From DATBQN01 sp963755825 (GTDB lineage: Bacteria; Acidobacteriota; Thermoanaerobaculia; Multivoradales; UBA5704): a stretch of DNA of 64,000 nucleotides. Positions 53,243 to 61,741 of the stretch are shown one piece after another; positions within the stretch are counted from its first letter, which is position 1, and every line of letters starts with the position of its first letter. The position numbers and the translations under genes are program-made. Location: contig CAVWLA010000003.1 of assembly GCA_963755825.1 (NCBI GenBank), positions 1,364,001-1,428,000 of the forward strand, in the 5' to 3' direction. The notes under the pieces are model-generated. The model was not told where the DNA came from. It saw only the letters and a list, made by a program, of their open reading frames with translations, and searched no databases.

Positions 53243-53722
53243 CTACTCGCCGTTCAGGTACTTCGCATACACCAGCTTGTCGTCGCCATCCCGGTAGAAG
53301 GCGGGGATGCGGGCGACCAGCGGATAGCCGCTGCGCTCGTAGAAGCGCTTGGTCGCGCTGTAGCTCTCCTGCGACGAGGTTTCGATGAGCAGCAGCCGGC
53401 CGCGGCGGCGGCGGACGTCGTCCTCGGCGTGGCGCAGGAGGGCGCGGCCGTGGCCGCCCTTCTGGCTCGCCGGGTCGACCGCGATCCAGTACAGATCGTA
53501 GGTGCCGTCGGTGAGCGGCGTCGGCCCATGGCACTCGTAGCCGACCACCCGGCCGTCCTCCTCGAGAACGTTCAAGAAGTAGTCGCCGCGGCCGGAGCCG
53601 GCGAGCCCCTCGTCGATGACCTCCATCGCCGTCTCAACCTCCTGCTGGGTGAAATTGCCGACCGCGGTGACGATCTCGAGCAGCCGGCCGCGGTCGCTGG
53701 GCTCGATCGGACGGATGGGCAT
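53243..53722 (-). CDS. GNAT-family N-acetyltransferase
   Basis: A 159-residue acetyltransferase with the GNAT fold: N-terminal RPIEPSDRGRLLEIVTAVGN, a central strand VVGYECHGPTPLTDGTYDLYW then IAVDPASQKGGHGRALLRHA, in which Q-x-x-G-x-G/A forms the acetyl-CoA pyrophosphate site, and the C-terminal RFYERSGYPLVARIPAFYRD with the usual end. Its substrate is unknown. AAAGGAGG lies 10 nt before ATG 53722, which I prefer to the in-frame ATG at 53746 sitting almost on the transcription start. It is convergent with the second ABC ATPase gene (13 bp) and divergent from the glycan operon. Confidence 0.9.
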   Translation of the reverse strand: MPIRPIEPSDRGRLLEIVTAVGNFTQQEVETAMEVIDEGLAGSGRGDYFLNVLEEDGRVVGYECHGPTPLTDGTYDLYWIAVDPASQKGGHGRALLRHAEDDVRRRRGRLLLIETSSQESYSATKRFYERSGYPLVARIPAFYRDGDDKLVYAKYLNGE

Positions 53723-53755
53723 GGGATGGATGCCTCCTTTGGTCATTGCGCAAAG

Positions 53756-53761
53756 AGTATA
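53756..53761 (-). promoter_or_regulatory. -10 box TATACT for the GNAT gene
   Basis: On the minus strand TATACT (53761 to 53756) would start transcription near 53749; the mRNA carries AAAGGAGG before ATG 53722. Confidence 0.5.
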
Positions 53762-53809
53762 GCTGCACAGGTGGGCGTCCGACGCCGGGGCGGCGCCGGA
53801 CCCACATGG

Positions 53810-53815
53810 TATATT
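53810..53815 (+). promoter_or_regulatory. -10 box TATATT for the glycan operon
   Basis: TATATT, 67 bp before ATG 53883, is the most AT-rich hexamer in the divergent region. Just upstream lies a GC-rich imperfect hairpin (GTCCGACGCC-GGGGC-GGCGCCGGAC, about 53778-53801) that could insulate or regulate both promoters. Confidence 0.45.
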
Positions 53816-53882
53816 TCCGCCCTCCGATCGAGGTTGCGACGAGTGGCGTGAGGCCGGCGCGGGCCTTCGACGACACGGTGAG

Positions 53883-56099
53883 ATGCCATCCCGTATCCCC
53901 TCCATGCAAGCTGACGAGCAGGCCGGCGGCGGAGCGCGGCAGGCCGCCGCGCCGCTCGCCGCGCCAGGCGGCGACGCGCTCCCCGCGGCGCACCGCGCCC
54001 GCCTGGCGGAGAGCCGCCGCGCCCTCCTCGCCGCCATCGGCGAGACCGACGATCTCACCCTCATCCGCGGCGTCGGCAATCTCGGCGACGAGCTCATCGC
54101 CAGCGGCACCCGCCGTCTGCTCGCCGGCCGCCGCTGCCGCGAGATCGCCCTCCACGACGTGGCGAGCGCCGCGGGGGACACCGCGCTGCTCGCCGGCGGC
54201 GGCGCTTGGTGCCGCGCGTACCACGAGCTGATGCCGCGGGCGCTCGGGCTCGCCGAGGAGCGCTTCCGGCGCGTCGTCGTCCTCCCCTCGTCGTTCGATC
54301 CCGCGGTCGAAGAGGTGCGGACGGCGCTGGCGCGGAGCGCGCGGCGCGGCCTCACCACGGTCTTCGCTCGCGAGGCGGTCTCCTTCGCCGCCATCCGCGG
54401 CCTCTGTGCCGCCGGCCTGGCGCACGACGCCGCCTTCTTCGCCGACCTCGCGGCCTACCGCGACGCGATCGCGGGAGGGGGCAGCGGCACGCTCCTCGCC
54501 TACCGCCTCGACCGCGAGGCCCGCGGCGAGGCGCCGCCGGCGGGGAACCGCGACATCTCGACCGCCTGCTCGTCGCTCGACGAGTGGCTGTGGACCATCG
54601 CCCGTCACGCCGAGGTGGAGACCGATCGCGCCCACGTGATGATCGCCGCCGCCCTCCTCGGCAAGCGGGTGCGCTTCCGTCCCTCGGCGTACCACAAGCT
54701 GCCGGCGCTCGCCGCCTGGGCCCTCGCCGACTTCGACGTCGCCGAGAAGCCGCCGCGGACCGGCGATCTCGGCGGCCTGACCGCACCCGGCCGCCGCCCC
54801 ACCCGATCGCCGAGCTCGCCTGCCGAGCGCGAGCCGGCGCGCGATGCCGCCGCCGATCCGCTCGCCGACCTCCGCCGGCGCCTCGCCGCCCATGGCGAGC
54901 GCTCGCGCGCGGCGCTCGCCAAGCCCGCGGGCGGCCCGCCGCGCCTCACCATCGCCGTCCTCTCGCGCGACCGCGGCGAGCTCGCCGCCAACTGCCTGGC
55001 GTCGCTCGAGCGCGCCGTCGCCACCCCCTACCGGCTGCTGGTGATCGACAACGCCTCGCGGCCGGAGGAGGCCCGGCGGCTCGCCGCCGCCGTCGCCGCC
55101 CACCCCGGCGCCGAGCTCCTCCGCCTGGAGAGCAACCTCGGCTGCGCCGGCGGCCGCCAGCTCGCCGTCGAGCGCGCGGCGACCGAGTACCTGATGTTCT
55201 TGGACGACGACGCCGAAGTGTTCCCCGGCACCGTGGAGCACCTGGTCGCGGCGCTCGACGGCAACCCCGAGGCGCTCGCCGTCGGCGCCAACCTGGTGCT
55301 CCCCGACGGCACCGTGCAGCTCTGCGGCGGCACCTGGGAGGAGCGCGACGGCGTCCTCCACTTCGCGCCGCTGGGCAGAGACCTCCCCTTCGACGACCCG
55401 CGCCTCGGCGCCTCCGGCGCCTGCCGCTGGCTCGCCGGCGCGGCGATCGCTCTGCGCCGCGCGGCGCTCCTCGCCGCCCCCTTCGACCTCGCCATCGGCG
55501 GCTACTACGAGGACAACGAGTGGTTCTACCGGCAGCGCGACGGCGAGCCCGGCCGCTTCCGCCGCGCCGTCGAGGCGCTCGTCCTCCACCACCAGGAGCT
55601 GAAGAGCCGCGGCGATCTGGCGACGGCGCTACCCTTCCTCGCCTCGATCGCCGGCTTCTACCGCCGCCACGGCGAGGTCCTGGACGGCCTCTTCACCTTC
55701 GTGCCCGAGCTCACCACGGCCGACGGCCGCTGCGACGCCGGCGCCGGCCGGCTCTTCCTCGAGCTGCTCCTCGCCCGCGGTCCCGACTGGCTGCTCTTCG
55801 AGTGGACGAAGGGGAGCCTGGCGCCGCTCTTCGCCGGCGGCCTCCGCGGCAGGCAGGCGGCCGAGCTGGCCGAGCTCCGCCGGCAGCAGGCGGCGCTCGA
55901 CGGCGAGCTGGGCGAGGCCCGCCGCCGCGCCGCCGCGCTCGCGGCCGCGCTCGAGGCGGCCCGCCGCGAGCGCACCGAGACGGCGCGGGCGCTCGAGCGC
56001 ATCCACCGCTCGCGGCTGTGGCGGACGGCGGACCTCTACTGGTCGGCGCGGCGGACGCTGGCCGGCTGGCTCTCGCGGCGGCAGGCGGGGCGGCGCTGA
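53883..56099 (+). CDS. Polysaccharide pyruvyltransferase-like / GT2 glycosyltransferase fusion
   Basis: A 738-residue cytoplasmic fusion enzyme. Residues ~50-290 match the polysaccharide pyruvyltransferase family (LTLIRGVGNLGDELI, LLAGGGAWCRAYHELMPRAL, FAREAVSFAAIRGL), which adds pyruvate ketals to sugars. After a disordered linker, residues ~355-570 are a GT2 transferase (LTIAVLSRDRGELAANCL, metal-binding DDD in MFLDDDAEVFPG, and GYYEDNEWFYRQ with the family acidic residues). Residues ~655-705 form a coiled coil (LRRQQAALDGELGEARRRAA). It is first in a four-gene operon; the next gene's start overlaps its stop by one base. Sugar donor and acceptor unknown. Confidence 0.85.
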   Translation: MPSRIPSMQADEQAGGGARQAAAPLAAPGGDALPAAHRARLAESRRALLAAIGETDDLTLIRGVGNLGDELIASGTRRLLAGRRCREIALHDVASAAGDTALLAGGGAWCRAYHELMPRALGLAEERFRRVVVLPSSFDPAVEEVRTALARSARRGLTTVFAREAVSFAAIRGLCAAGLAHDAAFFADLAAYRDAIAGGGSGTLLAYRLDREARGEAPPAGNRDISTACSSLDEWLWTIARHAEVETDRAHVMIAAALLGKRVRFRPSAYHKLPALAAWALADFDVAEKPPRTGDLGGLTAPGRRPTRSPSSPAEREPARDAAADPLADLRRRLAAHGERSRAALAKPAGGPPRLTIAVLSRDRGELAANCLASLERAVATPYRLLVIDNASRPEEARRLAAAVAAHPGAELLRLESNLGCAGGRQLAVERAATEYLMFLDDDAEVFPGTVEHLVAALDGNPEALAVGANLVLPDGTVQLCGGTWEERDGVLHFAPLGRDLPFDDPRLGASGACRWLAGAAIALRRAALLAAPFDLAIGGYYEDNEWFYRQRDGEPGRFRRAVEALVLHHQELKSRGDLATALPFLASIAGFYRRHGEVLDGLFTFVPELTTADGRCDAGAGRLFLELLLARGPDWLLFEWTKGSLAPLFAGGLRGRQAAELAELRRQQAALDGELGEARRRAAALAAALEAARRERTETARALERIHRSRLWRTADLYWSARRTLAGWLSRRQAGRR

Positions 56100-57637
56100 T
56101 GGCGAGCCGCCGCATCGTCCTCGCGCCGCCGCGGATCGACGGCCGCGCCGTCACCTTCGCCTGGCGGGTCGAGCCGGCGACGGAGCTCTATCGAGCGACG
56201 AGCTTCACCCTCCGGCTGCCGGCCGGGATGGCGGCGGCCGACGTCCCCGAGCGGCTCTGGTGGACGGTCGCGCTCCTCTGCCTCCACCCCCACTGGCCGC
56301 TGCTGCGCCCCTGCCGGGTCGAGCTGCCGGTCGCTCTCGACGCGGCGGAGATCGAATTCTGGCACCGCCTCCTCGCCGCCGAGGTGGCGACGCTGGAGGC
56401 GCACCGCGGCGACGACCCGAGCGCCGCCGCGGCCCTCGGCATCGAGATCGTCGTCGCCGGCACCGAGGGCCAGCCGGCGGCGCCTCTCGCGCTGCCGGCG
56501 CCGCTCGCCGAGTCGGGCCGCTGCGCGGCGGCCTTCAGCGGCGGCAAGGACAGCCTGCTGCAGGCGGCGCTCCTCTGCGAGCTGACCGAGCGGCCGCTCC
56601 TCGTCGCCACGACCTCGCCGATGCCGCCGCTCCACGACCACGAAACGCCGCGCCGCCGCCAGGTGCTGGCGGCGATGGCGGCGCGCCGCGCTGTCGAGCT
56701 GGTCGAGGTGGAGAGCGATCTCCGCGCCTGCTGGAAGAACGACTTTCCGCCCGCCGTCGGCTTCCAGGTGGCGGTCAACGAGCTGACCGACACCTTCCTC
56801 TACTTCGCCGCCCTCCTCGCCGTCGCCTTCCTGCGCGGCGCCACCCACCTCTTCCTCGCCAGCGAGGCCGAGCTGCAGGAGAGCGCCGAGGTCGGCGGAC
56901 GCATCGTCCAGCACCCGCACGCGATGTACTCGGCCGCCACCCAGCGCGCCCTCTCGCAGCTCGTGGCGCCGCTCGGTTTCACCTACGGCTCGCTCAACTG
57001 GCCGCTCCCCTCCGGCCGCGTCCAGGAGCTGCTGTGGACCCGCTACCCCGACCTCGCCGATCTCCAGTATTCCTGCTGGCGGGTGGGCGCCGACGAGGCG
57101 GCCTGCAGCCGCTGCAGCCAGTGCCTGCGCGTCGCCATGGGCGCCCTCGCCGCCGGCGGCAACCCCGAGCGCATGGGCATCGACCTCGTGCGCCTGCTGC
57201 CGGCGATGGCGGACTGGGCACCCGATGCACCGGACGCCGCGGCCGCTCAGGGGCCGGACGCGAGCCCTCTCCTGCCGCGCGACGTCGTCCGCCGCGACCT
57301 CCATCGCGAAGCGGTGCGCAGCATCTCCCGCGTGCCGCCGCGGCGGGTCGCCGCGGCGATCGCCCGCGGCGGCTTCGGCCGCCTGCTGTCGAGCGACGGG
57401 CGGCGGGCCCTCGCCGCGTTTCGGCAGCTGCGCCGGCGGCTCGCGGCCTCCGGTCGCCCGGGCGCGCCGACCTACCGCGCCGGCTTCCTGCCGTTCATCG
57501 ATCCGCTCCTCGCGACGCGCGCGGCGGCGATCTACGAACATCACTTCGCTGCCGAGGATCCGGCGCTCCACGCCGGGACGGTGGCGCGCAGCGACGCTCT
57601 CACGTGCTGGATCGCCGCGCCGCTCGCCCTCTCATGA
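56099..57637 (+). CDS. QueC-like PP-loop ATPase in a glycan operon
   Basis: A 512-residue protein. Residues ~1-110 are a beta-rich domain I do not recognise. A PP-loop ATP-pyrophosphatase domain follows: the loop FSGGKDSLLQAALL (S147-G-G-K-D-S152), then a region with LFLASEAELQESAE and a zinc-type cysteine cluster Cys326-x9-Cys336-x2-Cys339-x2-Cys342 in SCWRVGADEAACSRCSQCLR. This loop plus cluster is the arrangement of QueC, which converts a carboxylate to a nitrile via an amide, and of related amide-forming or defence proteins. The last ~130 residues are helical and Arg-rich. No other queuosine gene is present; it sits between a pyruvyltransferase-GT2 fusion and a DegT aminotransferase, so a sugar or aglycone substrate is suspected. 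Confidence 0.78.
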   Translation: MASRRIVLAPPRIDGRAVTFAWRVEPATELYRATSFTLRLPAGMAAADVPERLWWTVALLCLHPHWPLLRPCRVELPVALDAAEIEFWHRLLAAEVATLEAHRGDDPSAAAALGIEIVVAGTEGQPAAPLALPAPLAESGRCAAAFSGGKDSLLQAALLCELTERPLLVATTSPMPPLHDHETPRRRQVLAAMAARRAVELVEVESDLRACWKNDFPPAVGFQVAVNELTDTFLYFAALLAVAFLRGATHLFLASEAELQESAEVGGRIVQHPHAMYSAATQRALSQLVAPLGFTYGSLNWPLPSGRVQELLWTRYPDLADLQYSCWRVGADEAACSRCSQCLRVAMGALAAGGNPERMGIDLVRLLPAMADWAPDAPDAAAAQGPDASPLLPRDVVRRDLHREAVRSISRVPPRRVAAAIARGGFGRLLSSDGRRALAAFRQLRRRLAASGRPGAPTYRAGFLPFIDPLLATRAAAIYEHHFAAEDPALHAGTVARSDALTCWIAAPLALS

Positions 57638-57657
57638 CGTCCTGACCGAGGACCCAT

Positions 57658-58887
57658 ATGCTCCGTGAGTTCGACTTCGATGAGGAAGAGATGGGGCCGC
57701 GGCGCAGCCTCATCCCCGATCCCGAGCCGCCCCTCTCGCCGCCGGTGCCGCGCCAGCCCGGCGAGAAGGTGCCGGCGCGGATCCTGCCGGTCGCCGAGAC
57801 GCTCCTCGACGGCAACGAGCTGCGCTACCTGACCGAGTGCGTCGAGACCAACTGGATCTCGTCGTCCGGGCGCTTCGTGCACGACTTCGAGGCGGCCTTC
57901 GCCGCCGCCGTCGGCTGCCGCCACGGCGTCGCCTGCGCCAACGGCACCGTGGCGCTCCATCTGGCGCTCGCCAGCCTGGGGATCGGTCCCGGCGACGAGG
58001 TGATCATCCCCACCTTCACCATGATCGCCACCGCCAACGCGGTGACCTACACCGGGGCGCGGCCGGTGCTCGTCGACGCCGAGCCGCAGAGCTGGAACAT
58101 CGACGCGGCCGCCATCGCCGCCAAGGTGACGCCGCGGACGCGGGCGATCTTCGTCGTCCACACCTACGGCCATCCGGCGGAGATGGATGCCATCTCGGCG
58201 ATCGCCCGCGACAGGCGGCTCCTCGTGCTCGAGGACGCCGCCGAGGCGCACGGCGGCCGCTACCGCGGCCAGCCGGTGGGGAGCCTCGGGTACGCCGCCT
58301 GCTTCTCCTTCTACGGCAACAAGATCGTCTCGACGGGGGAGGGCGGCATGGTGACGACGGACGACGGCGAGTTCGCGCGCCTGGCGCGGCGCCTGCGCGA
58401 TCACGCCTTCTCGGACGACCGCCACTTCTGGCACCGCTATCTGGGCTTCAACTACCGCATGACCAACCTGCAGGCGGCGGTGGGCCTGGCGCAGACCGAG
58501 CGGCTGGACGCCCTCGTCGACCGCCGGCGCGACAACGCCCGCCGCTATCGCGCCGCCCTCGCCGGCATCGAGGGCCTCACCCTGCCGCCGGAGCGCGACG
58601 ACGTCACCAACGTCTTCTGGATGTTCGCGCTCCTCGTCGAGGACGGCTTCGGCTGCTCGCGCGACGAGCTGCGCCGCCGGCTGGGGCGCCGCGGCATCGA
58701 GACCCGCACCTTCTTCGTCCCCATCCATCTGCAGCCGATCTATTTCCGCACCTTCCGCGGCGAGACGTTTCCGGTCGCCGAGGAGCTCTGTCGCAAGGGG
58801 CTCTACCTGCCGTCGGGGCCGACTCTCACCGACGACGACATCGCCTACATCGGCCGCGAGATCGCCCGCGCCCAGCGGGGCGAATAG
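57658..58887 (+). CDS. DegT/DnrJ/EryC1/StrS sugar aminotransferase
   Basis: A 409-residue PLP-dependent enzyme that transfers an amino group to a keto-sugar nucleotide. Landmarks are the C-terminal-side substrate entry VETNWISSSGRFVHDFEAAF, cofactor contacts ANGTVALHLAL and VLEDAAEAHG, and the Schiff-base Lys in CFSFYGNKIVSTGEGGM. A 40-residue N-terminal leader rich in Glu/Pro (LREFDFDEEEMGPRRSLIP) precedes the domain, so the true start could be later, but no other start codon has a better ribosome site. It is 20 bp after the PP-loop gene and 7 bp before the glycosyltransferase gene. The product amino sugar is not determined. Confidence 0.93.
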   Translation: MLREFDFDEEEMGPRRSLIPDPEPPLSPPVPRQPGEKVPARILPVAETLLDGNELRYLTECVETNWISSSGRFVHDFEAAFAAAVGCRHGVACANGTVALHLALASLGIGPGDEVIIPTFTMIATANAVTYTGARPVLVDAEPQSWNIDAAAIAAKVTPRTRAIFVVHTYGHPAEMDAISAIARDRRLLVLEDAAEAHGGRYRGQPVGSLGYAACFSFYGNKIVSTGEGGMVTTDDGEFARLARRLRDHAFSDDRHFWHRYLGFNYRMTNLQAAVGLAQTERLDALVDRRRDNARRYRAALAGIEGLTLPPERDDVTNVFWMFALLVEDGFGCSRDELRRRLGRRGIETRTFFVPIHLQPIYFRTFRGETFPVAEELCRKGLYLPSGPTLTDDDIAYIGREIARAQRGE

Positions 58888-58894
58888 CGGGCGC

Positions 58895-60163
58895 ATGACG
58901 ACCGACGTCGTCTTCGTCGCCGGCCGCGATCCGCTGCGCGAGGTCTCGGGCGGCCACTCGAGCTTCGTGCGGGCGCACGGCCGCGCCGCGCTCGCCGCCG
59001 GCTACCGGCCGCAGCTCTTCTGCGCCGCGCCGGCGGCGGGGCGGGAGGAGACCGCCTTCGGCACCATCCACCGGGTCGCCTCGCCGCTGCGCCCCTTCCG
59101 CCAGCTGATGATCGCCGGGCACGCGCGGCCGCTCGCCGCGGCGATCGAGCGCTTCGCCGTCGAGCGAGATGGCGCCGGCGGCGCCGCGCCGCGCCCGCCG
59201 CTCGTCGTGCACGGCTTCGGCGTCTGGAGCTACGCCGGCCTCGTCGCCGTCCGCCGGCTCGCCCGCCGCGGCATCGCCGCGGTCCTCGTCGTCAGCTCCT
59301 ACACGACCTACGAAGAGGAGGCGCGCTCGAAGGTGCGCGCCAGCCGCGGCGACGCGGCCGGCAGGCGGCTCGCCTGCCAGGCCGAGCACCTGTGGATCCG
59401 ACTCGCCGCCGAGCCCTACGAGCGGCGCGCCTACCTCGGCTCCCGGCAGCTGTTGGTCAACTACGACTCGGTGCACCGGCTGATCGAGGCGAAGTACGGC
59501 CGCACGCCGCACTGCCGCAAGGTCGGCTATGGCTCCGAGGCCGCCTTCCTCGCCGCGTCGGGCCCGCCGCCCATCTCGGCGCCCGGCACCGCGCCGATCA
59601 CGGCGCCCGCTCGGCCGTTGATCGCCGCCATCTCCCGCCACGATCCGCGCAAGGGGGTCGATGTCCTCCTCCACGCCCTGGCGCGGCTGGCGCAGGCGGG
59701 CATCCCCTTCCGCGCCTGCCTCGCCGGCGACGGCCCGCTGCTCGGCGACCACCGCCGGCTGGCCGAGCGGCTCGGTCTCGGCGGAGTCGTCGAGATCCCG
59801 GGCCAGATCCCCGACATCGCATCGCTGCTCGCCGCCGCCGACGTCTTCGCGCTCCCCTCGCGCGAGGAGCAGAGCGGCTCGCTGGCGGTCCTCGAAGCGC
59901 TCCAGGTCGGCCTCCCGATCGTCGCTTCCTGCGTCGACGGCATCCCCGAGGACGTGGAGGACGGCGAGAGCGCCATCCTCGTCGCCCCCGGCGACCCGGA
60001 CGCGCTCGCCGGCGCCCTGGCGCGCCTGCTCGGCGACGAGGCGCTCCGCGCCCGCCTCGCCGCCGGGGCGCGGCGGCGGTTCGACGAGCGCTTCTCGGCG
60101 GCGCGCTTCGCCGCGACGATGGGAGGGATCTACCGCGAGCTCGAGGCCCAGGCGGCCGGCTGA
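58895..60163 (+). CDS. GT4-family glycosyltransferase
   Basis: A 422-residue GT-B glycosyltransferase. The N-terminal acceptor half has FVAGRDPLREVSGGHSSFVR, and the C-terminal half has the nucleotide-sugar segments LIAAISRHDPRKGVDVLLHA, the FRACLAGDGPLLGD strand, VVEIPGQIPDIASLLAAADV and the donor-site E-x7-E motif EEQSGSLAVLEALQVGLPIVA. This is typical of retaining GT4 enzymes that extend lipid-linked glycans. It is the last gene of the four-gene operon and its stop codon lies inside a 12-bp hairpin. Donor and acceptor are unknown. Confidence 0.93.
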   Translation: MTTDVVFVAGRDPLREVSGGHSSFVRAHGRAALAAGYRPQLFCAAPAAGREETAFGTIHRVASPLRPFRQLMIAGHARPLAAAIERFAVERDGAGGAAPRPPLVVHGFGVWSYAGLVAVRRLARRGIAAVLVVSSYTTYEEEARSKVRASRGDAAGRRLACQAEHLWIRLAAEPYERRAYLGSRQLLVNYDSVHRLIEAKYGRTPHCRKVGYGSEAAFLAASGPPPISAPGTAPITAPARPLIAAISRHDPRKGVDVLLHALARLAQAGIPFRACLAGDGPLLGDHRRLAERLGLGGVVEIPGQIPDIASLLAAADVFALPSREEQSGSLAVLEALQVGLPIVASCVDGIPEDVEDGESAILVAPGDPDALAGALARLLGDEALRARLAAGARRRFDERFSAARFAATMGGIYRELEAQAAG

Positions 60164-60176
60164 GGCCGGCCGCCTG
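60149..60176. terminator. GC-rich hairpin over the glycan-operon stop codon
   Basis: CAGGCGGCCGGC (60149-60160) pairs perfectly with GCCGGCCGCCTG (60165-60176); the loop TGAG includes the TGA stop. No T-run follows, but further GC palindromes continue to 60222 between the convergent genes, so a two-way or Rho-assisted stop is likely. Confidence 0.5.
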
Positions 60177-60221
60177 GCGAGGTCCGCGGCGGGCGCCCGC
60201 GGGGAGGGCGGGCGCCGGGCG

Positions 60222-61559
60222 CTAGAGCGACTGCAGCATCTCCTTGGCGCTCTTCGCGTCCGGGTCGCCGGGGGCGAGCTGGATGAACTTCGAGAGGTAC
60301 TCCCGCGCCTTGGCGCTGTTGCCCTGGTTCACATAGCAGAGCCCCAGCATGTAGTGCGCGCGCGCGTGGGCGGGCTTCATCTCGAGCACCCGCTCGAAGG
60401 TCTGCATGGCCGCCGGCACGTCGTTGGCGTTGAACTGGGCGACGCCCTGGTTGAACACCGCGTCGGGGGTGCCGCCGGTCGTCTTCGCCGCGGCGCTCAT
60501 CGAGGACTTGCCCTGCTGGCTCGCCTCCTGCGACTTCTTGGTCAGCTCCGCCGCCTTGCTCTTCTCGCCCTTGCTCGCCGCCTCCGCCGCCTCGCGGCGA
60601 TAGACGTCGGCGCGGATGCGGAAGGCCTCGGCGCTGGCCGGATTGATCGCCAGCAGCTGGTCGACGGTGGCGAGCGCCTGGCTGTAGTTCTTCTGGTTGT
60701 AGTAGACGTTGGCGAGGCCGCTGTAGGCCGGCTCCATCTTGGGATCGATCTCGATCGCCCGCTTGAGGTCCGCCGCCGCCTCGGTGTTCTGGCCGGCCCG
60801 CGACGCCTCGGCACCCCGGTTGTAGATGCGGATCGCGGTGTCGCGGGTGGGATCGGCGACCGCCAGGGCGTCGAGCGCGGCCTTCGCCTTCGCCTTGTCG
60901 CCGAGGCCCTCGTAGGCGTCGTAGCGGTCGCGCAGGCCGCGCGGATCGTCGGGCTTGAGCGCCAGGTACTTGTCGGCCTCGGCCGCCGCCTCGGCGTACT
61001 TCTTCTCGCTCAGGTAGACGTCGGCCAACGCGCCGGGGGCGGCGGCCTGCTTGGGATCGAGCTGCTCGGCCTCATGGAACTTGGCGATCGCCGTCGCCGC
61101 GTCGCCGGCCTTGAAGGCGGTGACCCCGTCGTTGAAGACCGGGATCGCCTTGTCGGCGCCGGAGAGCTCCTTCGGCGGCTCCGGCTTGCCGGGCGTGCCC
61201 GTCGCCGTCCCCTGGCCCGCCTTCAACGGCTCGAGGGTGAAGGTCTGCGGGGTGTTGTCGCCGAGCCGCAGATCGAGCGGCCCCTGGGTCGCGACATAGC
61301 CCTCCTTCTCGACCCGGATGTTGTACTTGCGGGTGGCGTCGAGGATGAGGAGGGTGAAGTTCCCCTTCGCGTCGGCGGTCTTCTTGAGCTCGAACTTGAA
61401 CTCTGGGCTGGTGATCGTCGCCAGGGCGCCGGGGACCGGGTTGCCCTGCGGGTCGCGGACCGAGCCCAGCACCCGGCCCTCGCCGACGGCATGAAGGGCC
61501 GCGGCGGTGCCGAGCCCGGCGAGCAGCGCAGCGGCCAACGCGCGGCGGATTCGGTTCAT
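60222..61559 (-). CDS. Exported carboxypeptidase-like/TPR protein
   Basis: A 445-residue exported protein. After a signal peptide (LAAALLAGLGTAAALHAVGE) is a carboxypeptidase-regulatory-like (CarboxypepD_reg) beta-sandwich (VLGSVRDPQGNPVPGALATI, KYNIRVEKEGYVATQGP), then about six TPR units (AITAFKAG-like helices, for example FNDGVTAFKAGDAATAIAKF, AYSGLANVYYNQKNYSQAL and HYMLGLCYVNQGNSAKAREY). TPR solenoids mediate protein contacts, so this is a probable periplasmic scaffold. I chose ATG 61559 by the signal peptide; GCAGGGAACCC precedes it. TACAAT at 61628-61623 may be the -10 box. Confidence 0.85.
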   Translation of the reverse strand: MNRIRRALAAALLAGLGTAAALHAVGEGRVLGSVRDPQGNPVPGALATITSPEFKFELKKTADAKGNFTLLILDATRKYNIRVEKEGYVATQGPLDLRLGDNTPQTFTLEPLKAGQGTATGTPGKPEPPKELSGADKAIPVFNDGVTAFKAGDAATAIAKFHEAEQLDPKQAAAPGALADVYLSEKKYAEAAAEADKYLALKPDDPRGLRDRYDAYEGLGDKAKAKAALDALAVADPTRDTAIRIYNRGAEASRAGQNTEAAADLKRAIEIDPKMEPAYSGLANVYYNQKNYSQALATVDQLLAINPASAEAFRIRADVYRREAAEAASKGEKSKAAELTKKSQEASQQGKSSMSAAAKTTGGTPDAVFNQGVAQFNANDVPAAMQTFERVLEMKPAHARAHYMLGLCYVNQGNSAKAREYLSKFIQLAPGDPDAKSAKEMLQSL

Positions 61560-61622
61560 GGGTTCCCTGCCTTTCTTGGCATCAGTGTCCATCCGAACAG
61601 ATCTATGCAAAGAGCGCGCGCG

Positions 61623-61628
61623 ATTGTA
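61623..61628 (-). promoter_or_regulatory. -10 box TACAAT for the TPR protein gene
   Basis: On the minus strand TACAAT (61628 to 61623) lies 63 bp before ATG 61559; no clear -35 is seen. Confidence 0.4.
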
Positions 61629-61741
61629 CATCCGGGAGCGCGCTGGCGGGCGGCAACCGGCGCGCCGCTCGGCAAGCCCCGTCCATCCCTCTGATAGCAT
61701 CGCCGCCTCGCCGCTCCCGACCCGCTTCCGTGGAGGACACC

